A stretch of 64,000 nt of DNA from Dactylis glomerata (lineage: Eukaryota > Streptophyta > Magnoliopsida > Poales > Poaceae): NCBI GenBank assembly GCA_007115705.1, contig QXEO01001565.1, positions 744,001 through 808,000 on the forward strand, in the 5' to 3' direction. How positions within the stretch are numbered: position 1 is the stretch's first letter; each line of letters opens with the position of its first letter. The position numbers were made by a program, and so were the translations under genes. The notes beneath the pieces are model-generated. The model was not told the origin of the DNA. It ran no database searches and saw only the letters and a program-made list of their open reading frames with translations. Below are positions 1-9,977 of the stretch, piece after piece.

Positions 1-380
1 TTCAGAGATTAGCAGGATTCGGCATACCTGTGAGCTCCTTCACCCTCTTGAGAAGCTCGGTGACTTGTTCTTCAGCAGCAGCTGCAAAATATCGGTAAAC
101 GGTTATGTGTCGGCATATTAAGATGTGCCGGCAAGAAGTGTATTGTGAAGTAAAGGAGAGGAGAATAATCCGGCATATAATAGTATGTCGGCTGAGTTTA
201 CCTTTCTGGGTCAGTTTCAGCCGAAGTTTGTTGTGTTCATCGGATAACTTCCGGTGTTCACAGACCAGATCATGGTACAGGTCGGCGCGTGTGTTGTTCA
301 TGCGCTGCAAAAGTATTAGGATTTGAAGTGTTATGAGAGAAATCTAGCATATCAGTTAGGAGTAAAATTCTGCCAAGTGT

Positions 381-605
381 TCATTTTTTGAAGACCCGGC
401 ACAGGTGCTGCGCACCTATCCCGGCCCTCGGTGACTAGGATTTGAAGCTCGAATCGAGCTTATATGTCGGTCAAATGGATTTGAAAGTTATATCAGGTTT
501 GAAATTTTTGAAGACCCGGCACAGGTGCTGCGCACCTATCCCGGCCCTCGGTGACTAGGATTTGAAGCTCGGAGCGAGCTTATGTGTCAGATAATTGGAT
601 TTGAA
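381..605. repeat. Two-copy 120-bp tandem repeat inside an intron
   Basis: A block starting GAAGACCCGGCACAGGTGCT occurs at 391 and again at 511, exactly 120 bp apart. The first 70 bp are almost identical; the second copy ends in diverged sequence near 605. It lies in the intron between the exons ending at 700 and starting at 304 of the antisense gene. Confidence 0.85.
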
Positions 606-935
606 AAAAAAGCTAAGTAAGTAATTGAAAATCCCGGATGTCCGTATCCCGGACAACCGACATTTTCGGGGACTGGGGATATATAAGGAGAATACTTACG
701 TTGGTGGCATCGGCCAGAAGGTGAAGTCTCTGCTGGATGCTGAGGAGCTCGCTGGCAATAGGAATGGGCTTGGCAGCCAGTATAGCAGTAGGGTTGCCAG
801 TGGCCGAAGCTTCGGCCAATTTCTTCTTCCTGGAACTAGCAGTGTCCATGAAGTCGGCATCATTCCATTTCGTGCAGTATTCTTTGAGCGATCCAAGGCT
901 CTTGTCACTTTTGGTCAGCATGGAGACGCGGCCCT

Positions 936-2561
936 TGATTGCTAGATTGTTGGGAACCCCAATATTAAGGTTTGATGTATATAGCAGCAAGTTTTTCCCT
1001 CAGTAAGAAACCAAGGTTTATGTCGATCAGGAGAAAAGCAGACAATACGACTGAAGGTGATGCTTGCTAGTTTGCGACAGCTTCGGACAATTTATATATA
1101 GCGCCTCGTCCAAGCTTTGCTTGCTAGCTGCAACGCGGAACCTGCACACAACACAACCAAATACTTTGTTCCCAACTTGCGATGAGGTTGTCAATCTCAC
1201 CGGTTTGCTTGAAACAAAGGGTATGAGCGTATCGAGTGAAAAGTGATGATAGTATGCGAGTAAAGTAAATAGTGCGAGTAAAGTAAACAGGTGATAGCAA
1301 TATGATGGAAATAGGACCGGGGTCCACAGTTCACTAGTGGTGTCTCTCCATAAGATAAATAACACATGCTGGGTAAACAAATTACAGTTGGGCAATTGAT
1401 AGAATAAAGATAAACGTGATATGTCAAGAATATCACTATGAGATTTACTCTGGGCATTACAACAAAATACATAGACCGCCATCGAACTGCATCTATGACT
1501 AATAATCCACTTGTGGTGAATCAATCCGAGAACTCCACAAGTATTAAGTTGCGAACAACAGATAAGTGCATTAAGTAAAGTATGTAATGTAAACAAAGCA
1601 TATGCCCTTGAGCATATGAATGTTGTTTTCTCCCTAGTAGCAACAGCACATCTACAACCTTAGAGGTTTCTGTCACTCCCCCAGGTTAAATAGAGGCATG
1701 AACCCACTATCGAGCATAAATACCCCCTCTTGGAGTCACTAGCAACTACTCGGCCAAGATAGCTACTAACAACGGAGAGCATGCAAGATCATAAACAACA
1801 TAGAGATAACATAAGATAATATTCAGCACAGCAACTCAATCATAACACCAATATTCATCGGATCCCAACAAACCAAACATGTAGAATTACATAAAGGTGA
1901 TCTCAATCATGTAGGGCAGCTCATGAGATCTAAACATGAAGCACATGGTGGAGAAGACAACCATCTAGCTACTGCTATGGACCCATAGTCTAAGGTAGAC
2001 TACTCACTCATCGCTCCGGAGGCAAGCATGGCGATGAAGAAGACCTCCGGTGGTGATTCCCCTCTCCGGCAGGGTGCCGGGACGAGCTTCTGGGCCCTCC
2101 CGATCTTCGGGTCGACGGCAGCGGCGGATCGCGATGTGTTCTGGAAAATTGATCGGGTACTTAGGTTTTTTCCGTCGGGGGTCCTTTATAGGCGAAGGGG
2201 CGATGTTAGAGGTGGATCCAGGTGGCCTCACACCATGGCGGCGCGGCCAGGGCCTGGGCCACGCCAGCCTAGTGTGTGGGGCCCCTGTGGCCCCCCTCCT
2301 ACTCCTCTTCGGATCTCTGGAAGCTTCCGGGAAAAATAAGACTTCAGGAACTTGTTTCGTCCAATTCCGAGAATATTTCCTGTGTATCACTTCTGAAACA
2401 CAAAAATAGCAGAAAACAGGGAACTGGCACTGTGGCAACTTGTTAGTAGGTTAGTTCCGGAAAATGCATAAAAGTGCCACGATGTGTAACGAAACATTAG
2501 GCAAATGGTGTAAAAACAAGCATGGAGCATCAAAAATTATAGATACGTTGGAGACGTATCA
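936..2561 (-). repeat. Solo LTR (1626 bp) of the TGATACGTCTC family
   Basis: On the minus strand it starts TGATACGTCTCCAACG and ends GGGGTTCCCAAC...CAATCA. It is flanked by a perfect 5-bp duplication GCCCT (931-935 and 2562-2566). No internal region or second LTR is present, so it is a solo LTR left by recombination between the two LTRs of one element. It resembles the LTRs at 37662, 45919, 51018, 56020 and 61369. It interrupts the antisense gene in frame. Confidence 0.92.
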
Positions 2562-5157
2562 GCCCTCAAGTTCCGACGTCTTGAAGAAGCTGGGCCGGGC
2601 CGCTGCCTTGCCAAAATGGAGTGTCATGGCAGAGCTGGAAGGCGCAGGTTTAGCAGGTGCCGGCGCAGTTGCAGCAGACTGTGTCCCGGTCTTGATGATT
2701 TGCTTCATCTTGACTGTACCGGACTTGGCCGGGACAGAGGTCTGGGCTGGGGCGGCGGTTTTCTCAGAAGTTGGAGTCTTAGGGGCTGGTTGTTCCGGCG
2801 CGGCCGGTGCAGCTTGTCCAGCAGAAGCTGGTGCCAGATTAGTCCGGACTTCTGGTACTGCGGGGCCCTTTCCTTGATCTATGTCGGCGCTCATGTCGCC
2901 TGCGCCGGCGTCTTTAGCGGTTCCGGCGCCGCTTGCAAGAGCGCCGGTGTCAGAGTTATCCTGTTGAGCCCCCGAGTCCATGTGGACGTCGGGGGCAGAG
3001 TAGTCTTGTTCCGACAGAGGATCATCCTTCGCCGGGGAAGAGGCCTTCTTGGGCGCAGGCGAAGATGTCGGCGCCGGAGAGGTGGTGTGGCTGGCTGACG
3101 GTATGTCGGGGTGTGCAGCGGCCGCCGACTTATCAACGTTAGGGCTGGCACTTGAGCTGGAGGCATGCTCCGGCGCAAGAGGAGCCCTGAAAGAGAGAAA
3201 ATGCCAAGTTAATAATCAAAAGGAGAAATATGTCGGAAATAATTTAAAGGGAAGAAACTTACCCTGAGGCAACAGGTCTCTGCCTCTTGGGTTGGGGCAC
3301 GCCAATCTTCTGCCTCTTGTGTGTCGGCTCAGCCTGGGGCTTAACCCCGCGCTTCCGGCCGGCACGTCCACCGTTAGAGGGAGGGCCCTGGTTCAAAGGA
3401 GCAGCGTCGATGACTTCCTCGTCCGGGATAGCTGAGGACGGCATAGCATAAGCAAGAGGTATGGTAGGAAAGGCATATGCAAGTGGCATTGGGTCATAAT
3501 ACATCGGGATCTCCTCGTCAGAATCATCCTCACTCCGGTCTTGAGTAGAATGCCGGCATGAAGAGGCCTTACCCACGGCAGAGGCAGCATGGGTGTTCCT
3601 GGGTAGCTTGTCCCAATGATCTGGGTCTTCTGCGTCCGCAGCAGTGCGGTCTGCCGCGATCTTGATCCGGGAATTCTCCATCTTCTGGAAGCTAAATTTC
3701 TGCATAAGGGTAAAGTCAATTGATCAGAAACAAGAAGTATGCCGGCACAAGAAGTATGTCGGATCAAGAGTGATTATATCGGCAAATAACAATATGTCGG
3801 CCTACGTATTAATATGTCGGGCGAGAAGTTGAAATATCGGCCAAAGGGATTTACCGTCGGGGCGGGGCGATCCCGGCTGTATGGTTCTAGCCCCCAGGCA
3901 AAGGTAGCCTGAGAGGACTTGCAAATGTCCTTAACCCACTGCAGAATGTCGGCCGGGCTCAGCTCATGAGTTGAGTGTCGAGTGGGGTCCATGGCCCCGC
4001 TCATCTGACAGATTTTGTGGGACCGGTGCTGCAGAGGAGAGACACGCCGGCTGATGAAGCAGGCTACGATATCTTGCGGCGTTAAGCCGGCATCCAGCAA
4101 CTCGCCCTTAACCCGGTGGTGGGCGTTAACTGGCATCACAGTGGTCTTCGGGTTATAGGTTCAGTTCTTCATCTCCAAGGGTGGCTCGTCCACGAATGGC
4201 GGCAGGTTGAGTAGATCAACGTCCGTGGTATTCTTGACATAGAAGAAGCTCTTCTGCCACTTCTTGCAGGACTCTAGCAGCTCTATCTTGGGGAAATCTG
4301 AGCCCTTCTGGGACATTATGGTGGCCGCGCCGCATTGGGTCATGGGGCGGTCCTTCTTCTCCTGAGCCGTTTCCGGCGGGTCATCCTTGGTCCGGGGCTC
4401 TTGGATAACTTGCTTGCGCAGTTGGAAATATTTTGCCCAAGCCTGGGTGAAGGCTTCTATGCCGGCGAAGCCTTCACAGAAAGCGGCGAAGGCAGACAAG
4501 ATCATCACCACGTTTGCCGGGATATGGTGAGGCTGCAAGTCATAAGTGTCGAGGAAGTCCCGGAAGAAGTCTGACACCAGCAGACCAAAGCCCCGCTCGA
4601 AGTGGGAGATGAATACGACGCGTTTGCCGGGTTCAGGTGCCGGCACGGTCTCTCCCGCAGGTAGCTGGCATGCAACGCCGTCCGGGACTCGTCTGGTGGT
4701 GGTGATCCATGATATGTCGGCCAGGGTCACCTCCGAGCCCTCCCAGCCGGAGTGTCCTTGAAGCTGGGCCGAGTTATCCTCTTCCGAAGCAGAGGTGGCC
4801 GTCATACTGGATGACGCCATCTTGGTGGCCGGGACAGGGCGTGAGAGCCGGAGTCCCATGATGTTAGTCCTATCAGGAGCAGGGTAAAGAAGGAGGTTAG
4901 TCTCTCCGGCATACCAATCTCACAAAAGTTAGCAGGAAAAGAAGATCTACCATCACAGTTGAAATCAGAAATAATCATGGGTAAAACTCCTACGGGAAGA
5001 ACACTTGAGAACTTCCTGGGAACACTACTAGCAATGCTAATCGAATCAGTAAGATGTTAAGCAGAGGAACTACCGCAGATCTAAGAAAGTACGATTACCA
5101 TGGCAAAGCTACAGAGAAGCACGAAGGAGGAAGAACAGAGAAGGAAGAAAAACTTAC

Positions 5158-5395
5158 CGGAGCTTGTGCGGCGGCAGAACGTCAGCGAGCTTGCAGACAG
5201 AGATCCGATCTCCCCAGCAATGTCCGGGAAAGGAGCAGCGACGGCGGCGTCGAGGGCGAAGATGTCGGACGTCGGCGAGGAGAGACGCCGGCGTGAAGGA
5301 AGACAACGGCGGCGGCGCAGGTTTTCCGATTCGGTGGTTCCGACGGAGGAGAGCCCGAGGAAGAAAAGAGCGGAGGAAGAAGAAGGAGTGGGGGG
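5158..5395 (-). other. Probable 5' leader exon of the antisense gene
   Basis: A donor (CTCCG|GTAAGTT, cut at 5158/5157) matches an acceptor TGATAG at 4871-4870 after a pyrimidine-rich stretch, removing about 290 bp and joining a leader to the exon with the start codon. The leader lies just downstream of a TATA box at 5421-5430. The right boundary is estimated from the TATA position. No in-frame ATG is seen in the leader in the frame used, so it is taken as untranslated. Confidence 0.45.
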
Positions 5396-5420
5396 TAAAA
5401 AGGTAGAGTTACCCCCTCCC

Positions 5421-5430
5421 CTATTTATAT
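5421..5430 (-). promoter_or_regulatory. TATA box of the antisense gene
   Basis: On the minus strand the site reads ATATAAATAG in a GC-rich context. It is followed about 30 bp downstream by the leader region, a good donor and then the coding exons, so the antisense gene appears to have its own RNA polymerase II promoter, opposite in direction to the LTR. Confidence 0.5.
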
Positions 5431-5900
5431 CGCGGGGTGGCGGTAGTGGAGCACTACCCCACGACCCCGACCGTTTCTGCCAATAACGCCACGTGGTGGC
5501 ACGTCGTGGGGCGGCGGTTCGTATAACTGTGCCACTAGGCCAGTTATGGCAATGATGGGAGACAGTAACTACACTGCGAACCGTCGCTTGATGTGACCGT
5601 TCACAGTAACAGAGCAGTAGCAAGTTTCGAGGGAAACTGTCGGGCGTGGCTTCTCGAGGAAGTTTCGGCTATGTGCCGGCGTGACGATGCGCGAAACAAG
5701 TCTTGTCCGGAATACCTTCGGGACCGGCCGGATTAATTTTTGGAGAAGGAACAGGAGCCGGTATATGCGAGGAGGTCCAGCATATAATCTAATCACCGGC
5801 GTATAATCAAGAGCCGGGATATAAGAAAAAGAGATGGTATGTTGAACCTGCCAAGGCCCCTCAGTTGAGACTGGGGGACCTCGACAGCTTTGGGGACTAG

Positions 5901-6829
5901 TGTCGGGGGGATGACCCCCGGTAGGGTCAAGAGACTAGAAAGATATAAGGAATAAAGTTGACTTGGTGATGGTTGACCAAAGTTGGGTCTGGCCGGAATA
6001 TAAGAGTATCGGCCAGACCGGCATATAAGGCGTATCCCGGCCGGTGTTCAGATATATCGGCATATCCAGGATACTTGGAGAGGTATACCGGCGTATGTAT
6101 AGATATGCCGGCCTGACTTTGTTGATATATTATACAGGAACAGGGGAGGCCGGATTACCCAAACATGGGGTCATTGGTCCGGCATATAGGTCCAGAATAT
6201 GGCCAACGGCTATATCCGAGATACAGAAGTCAACCAAGGTGTCATATCCCTACAATCAAGGAAGGAAACATTCAAGTATGGAGGCAGACTATGATGACAG
6301 GGTGCACAGTGGTGGTCTAACAACCATCACTGTGCTAAAGTACAGTCCTTACCTCATAGTGGTAAGGTCACAGTCGAAGCAAGTACAAGGTACAGAGATG
6401 GTGAGTCCCATCGAGAGCAATCAGGGGCAATGTCAAGGGTGGCAGCCATCGTCACCTTGTCCTATTTGGACTATAGCCAGTGTCATATGTATGTATATGA
6501 CCGTTGTAACCCTAGCCACCACTATATAAGGTGGCATAGGGAGCCCTAGCCAGGGGTTGGTGACTCCTAAGTCTCTCAGTTGATAGTTCATCTTCCTCCT
6601 CTCACAGAGAGCTTGGAAGCCCCATTGTTGTGTACTTCATCGATCCAAATATACAACCATTAGAGCAGGAGTAGGGGTGTTATCTCCTTATGAGAGCCCC
6701 AAACCTGGGTAGATCTATGTTCCTTTCTGTCGTGCTTCTCAGCTCGTTCCCCTCTCTCGAATCCTCCAGCATCTAGTTCGGCCCCCATTTAAGCCATCCC
6801 ATGGCATATGTTGTTTCACCACGACGACA
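5901..6829 (+). repeat. 3' LTR (929 bp) of the gypsy-type element
   Basis: It begins TGTCGGGGGGATGACCCCCG, an inverted-repeat start, and ends CACCACGACGACA, giving TG...CA termini. It contains a TATA box at 6523-6530 in plus orientation. The first 250 bp are rich in short motifs of the type TATRYCGG, also found in the introns of the antisense gene. The other LTR is outside the window, so identity and target duplication cannot be checked. Confidence 0.75.
6523..6530 (+). promoter_or_regulatory. LTR TATA box
   Basis: TATATAAG lies about 620 bp into the LTR in the orientation of the element, as expected for the U3/R boundary of an LTR retrotransposon. Transcription would start some 30 bp downstream. 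Confidence 0.55.
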
Positions 6830-6970
6830 TATTCAGAGTTTAGTAGAAACCGATTCACTCTAATTTTATATTTTAGATGTTAATATATTTTCCTTTATAT
6901 TTTATCAAACTTTATAAAGTTTAATTTTAAATAAACACCTAATATGAAATAATTTTGAATGAATAGAGTA

Positions 6971-7400
6971 CATTGTTTCTATGATTGAGCACATATAAAT
7001 AACCAGAAAATTTGACTACCATCAAATAAACATACTCATAAAACACTTGGAGAAGTTTGGAGCTATGAATTTTTTAAATTTAATTAAGTCAAGACATTAA
7101 AAGCACTATGTATACGTTGTTTCTATGATTTAGTACACATACATTACAAATTTATTTAAATACTTTTAGACAAATATGCTCACAAAACATCTAGAAAGTT
7201 CGGTGTCATGGAATTTTAAAATTGATGAAGTCACAACAATAGTCGCACTACATACATTGTTTCTCTGGTTGAGTGCAAAATAATGAGAAATTTATTACAC
7301 TAGCATCACTTAACCACTCCCACAAAACGCTCGTGGAATTTTGGATTTTAGAGTTGTGGAATATTATAATTTTAAAAGTCATGATATTAGTCACACTATC
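6971..7400. repeat. Diverged tandem repeat, three copies of about 140-144 bp
   Basis: The phrase CATTGTTTCT or CGTTGTTTCT starts at 6971, 7115 and 7255. Each copy also has a block like CTCACAAAACATCTAGAAAG near its middle and AGTCACAACAATAGTCGCACT near its end. The copies are strongly diverged, so this is an old array, possibly a satellite remnant. Confidence 0.65.
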
Positions 7401-7824
7401 GACATGAACATCTCTCACACTAATAAACATTACCAGCTCAATGATACAAACATGGCCGAGTCAACACATATTATTGCAAGGGTGAGATGTCCCTCCAATG
7501 AGATAATTTTTGACTTAATTAAACATAGAACGTCAAACTTTTAAAAACAAATAAATATCAAACATTAGTCAACAAACTATTGACATGAACGTTCCTCACA
7601 CTATAAAATAGTTTGGCTTGGTTGTACAACATAGCTAAGTCACCATAGATCCCTGCTGCTTGATATGTGTCATATTTAGTATCAATGCAGTGTATTAATA
7701 TTATTAATAATCATAAGTCATGTAAATCATACACTTAAGTTTTATGAATTGTTTTGTCAAAAATTATTTGGTTTGCATGGTAGATATATTGGATTATTGT
7801 ATGTGTCTTTCTTTCATATATCAG

Positions 7825-7941
7825 AATCCACATCTCCAATTGCTTGGTAAAATTGACGACTGTCTTGAAAAATGTTATCCAGACAACAAAGAAAATACAT
7901 ATGACGGTTGTGTAAAACCAATGAATCAAGATCAGGATAAG
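7825..7941 (+). other. Isolated exon-like segment encoding a short Cys-containing peptide
   Basis: A 117-bp open segment (39 codons, phase 0 at both ends) lies between an acceptor TTTCATATATCAG and a donor GATAAG|GTAAGA. It encodes three cysteines in a charged context (DDCLEKC ... DGC). I do not recognise the family and see no partner exons nearby. It could be an exon captured by a Helitron whose 3' end is at 8693, or chance. Confidence 0.25.
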
Positions 7942-8265
7942 GTAAGAGTATGAAAACTTACAATCATACTTCTCTAACTTTTATTATCGGTGTATAAACA
8001 TTTTAACGAATAAGCATAGAAGAAAACAATTTATCTTTTAGCAGAATATTCATATAAAAAAGTTATATTCAAAGCTTCAGCACATTCATGTTTCTAAAAA
8101 GTTGCATATTGTGACATGGATTGAGTAAATGCAAGTAAAAATATAATTCTCACTATTTAATGTGACCTACCTATTAAGGAGGATAGATTGTTTTATCTTA
8201 GTTGAATGATTTTTTTAGCAAAGATAATTAAGCTCACATATTAATCGAATAGCCAATATCAATTA

Positions 8266-8479
8266 CTCCATCCATCCCGGTTTATAAGTCTTGCGCGTAT
8301 CCCTAGGTTATCATTTTAACCAATGTAATATAAGATATATACTACAATATATATATCACTAGAAACTTTAGATTATGTACTTTCTAATGGTATAATTTTA
8401 TATTATAAAATTTATATTATATTTGTCAAAATGACGACCTAGGGATACGCGCAGGACCTATACACCGGGACGGAGGGAG
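8266..8479. mobile_element. Stowaway-type MITE (214 bp)
   Basis: It begins CTCCATCCATCCCGGTTTAT and ends, on the other strand, with CTCCCTCCGTCCCGGTGTAT. The terminal inverted repeats run about 50 bp with few mismatches and include GCGCGTATCCCTAGG on both sides. It is flanked by TA at 8264-8265 and 8480-8481, the target duplication of Tc1/mariner-related Stowaway elements. No coding capacity. Confidence 0.92.
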
Positions 8480-8663
8480 TACATGAGTGATTCAACATAT
8501 GACATTATGATAGTTTGCCCATAATTTTCAGATTGCCTACGTGATATTTTCTTCTTCGAAAAAAATTGCGACAGTTGTGAACTATTTTGTTATTGGCACA
8601 TAATATCATATGAATGGAACCACATTTTTATTTCTTGAACAATTTCAACCAACTCAGATGATT

Positions 8664-8693
8664 CCCTCGCATTTGCGAGGGCCACTGTGCTAG
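8664..8693 (+). mobile_element. Helitron 3' terminus (5' end not found)
   Basis: A perfect hairpin CCCTCGCA-TT-TGCGAGGG (8664-8681) is followed 8 bases later by CTAG (8690-8693) and a host T. This matches the plant Helitron 3' end: hairpin, about 10 bases, CTRR, insertion before T. No TCTCTACTA-like 5' end was found to the left in plus orientation, so the element may be interrupted by the gypsy element or truncated. Confidence 0.6.
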
Positions 8694-9305
8694 TTTTGCA
8701 TAAATCACCACACTACAATGCATTTAGCCACGGAATTCACAACCTTCCTCTTCCATGTTTTCGTCTACCGATCATAGTCAATACAATCAACCATGCGAAC
8801 CATATACATCTTGGAACTATCAAATAGAAGCAAATCAGATCATGGAAAATCAGTTGGCGTTTGTGGTTGGGGAAAAATAGAAGCAAATTACATAGGGAAA
8901 ATATAGAAATCAGATCGGAAGAAATGCTTGACAACAGATTTGGGGCTATAAAGACCTGCTGGCGCCTTTGCGCCGCCCGCCCAAACATCACCTCCATGGC
9001 CTGCACGAGCACCAGCGCTGAAGCTGTCCCGGCCGAGGCCGAGACAGCCACCCTGTTGGAGGCGTGCACAGCAGCTGGGCGCCCTTGCACCGCCCGTCCG
9101 ATGGGCTACGGCATAGTTGCCTAGGCGTTGCAACAGCTCTATATTATTTATCCGTTGGCGGAATATAAATCAAAATATGAGTCACTTGATCACTCTCTCA
9201 GGCTCTCTAATCTCTCAGTGCCTCTCTTGAAATCTCTTGTATTTTAGCGATGCAAGCGGGCCATGGACGATCGTTGTGGCCGCTTGATGAAGGGCAATAT
9301 AGGCA
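8694..9305. other. Spacer with a GC-rich patch, no recognised gene
   Basis: The stretch 8940-9125 is GC-rich and open on both strands (for example 8861-9124 plus, 8737-9090 minus). The frames are short, overlap, and show no domain I recognise. A pyrimidine-rich tail with CTCTC repeats follows at 9185-9240. It could be a fragment of an LTR or a captured gene piece; nothing decides it. Confidence 0.3.
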
Positions 9306-9767
9306 AATATTAGCGGAAAATGTTTTGTGCATATGGACAACAGTGCTCCCATCACTTTTGGTTTTTTGAATTTTTTCGAAATCTCACATTTTTCTGTCTT
9401 TAAAAATTATGTGGTTAAATATGTAGATAGATTTAGACACGAGGAGTGTACACAAAAAAGTTCCGTTAAGAAATACTTTATATTTAGGAAATACAAAAAA
9501 GACAAATTTTCTGAAAGTAAACTGATAAAATAACGTACTTGTGTACTACTATTTACAGTGAAAATTTTATCTTTTTTTGTATTTCACAAAATATAAGGTA
9601 TTTTTTAACGCAACTTTTTTAATTACACTCCTTATGTGCATATCTATTTACATATTTAATGTCATAATTTTAAAATACATAAAAATGTGAAGTTTTAAAA
9701 ATTTTAAAAAACTAAATGTGAAGGGAGCACCGATGTCCATATGCACAAAATCTCTTTTCCAAATATT
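9306..9767. mobile_element. Foldback MITE-like element with about 200-bp arms
   Basis: The left arm begins near 9306 and contains TTTTGTGCATATGGACAACA and GTGCTCCC (9323-9350). The right arm carries the reverse complement (9721-9760: GGGAGCACCGATGTCCATAT then GCACAAAA). The arms pair over roughly 200 bp with mismatches around an AT-rich centre. Sequence inside the arms resembles 14520-15280 and 16555-16795, so it belongs to a repeat family. Both flanks read AAATATTA-like sequence, but the exact ends and target duplication are uncertain. Confidence 0.65.
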
Positions 9768-9977
9768 ATTGACAACAATATAGCCCAAATATGATTTAAG
9801 TGTAACAAATTTGGTAGTACAGTCAGTAACTAAATTGACACATAAAAAACAGGCCAAGAGATAATCACCTTGCCACCTAGAATTGGACAGTTGAGACAGG
9901 TACACATCAATTCACTGTTCAACGCCATGTGCTGCCTTACTGGTCCCACCTACTTAAGCTAATCACCTTTTTTTCAA

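Larger units (their letters stand above)
28..4869 (-). pseudogene. Antisense 'putative gypsy type transposon' (Transposase_28-like) gene, broken
   Basis: Translation starts at the ATG at 4857-4859. The first coding block contains the hallmark of this family: a HFERGFGL motif followed by SDFFRDFLDTYDLQPHHI and a FCEGFAGIEAF segment. Splice sites divide the gene: exon 4869-3855, exon 3699-3263, exon 3186-700 (minus the inserted LTR), exon 304-202, exon 81-28, continuing left. Donors read GTAAA, GTAAG, GTAAGT, GTAAAC and GTATGC; acceptors are CAG or TAG, and coding phase is kept across each. The middle is acidic and Pro/Ala-rich; the last exons look coiled-coil. Two breaks are visible: an in-frame TGA at 4161-4163, with the frame open on both sides, and a solo LTR at 936-2561 inside the third coding exon, where the frame resumes after removal. 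Function is unknown; it is carried by the retrotransposon rather than being a host gene. Confidence 0.7.
1..6829 (+). mobile_element. 3' portion of a gypsy-type LTR retrotransposon with a long antisense gene
   Basis: The right end is an LTR (5901-6829) preceded by a purine-rich tract (TTTGGGGACTAG, 5890-5900), which is the layout of the 3' end of a plus-strand element. The rest of the element lies left of the window. No plus-strand gag or pol is seen; the internal region instead carries a spliced minus-strand gene (28-4869) with its own TATA box. A pol-distal antisense gene of this family is known in Tat-lineage gypsy elements of grasses, so that lineage is inferred. A solo LTR of another family (936-2561) is inserted in it. 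Confidence 0.75.
6835..8265. other. AT-rich spacer with diverged repeats, possible Helitron interior
   Basis: No convincing gene is seen apart from one exon-like segment (7825-7941). Besides the three-copy repeat at 6971-7400, a block reading GACATGAAC...CTCACACTA recurs at about 7400 and 7583. A Helitron 3' end at 8693 suggests the stretch may be interior of a Helitron whose 5' end is beyond the gypsy element or outside the window; that is inference. Confidence 0.4.

Noticed and set aside
391..605. Two repeats with spacer considered as a CRISPR-like array
   Set aside because: It is a two-copy tandem duplication in an intron of a plant retrotransposon gene; there are no spacers and the organism is a eukaryote.
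1027..1596. A 189-codon minus-strand frame in the solo LTR
   Set aside because: The same region in the other LTRs (for example 56992-57524 and 62335-62867) is broken into different short frames, so it is non-coding LTR sequence.
8709..8735. Possible CACTA transposon end (CACTACAATGC)
   Set aside because: No matching inverted end, subterminal repeats or 3-bp duplication were found; the match is only eight bases.
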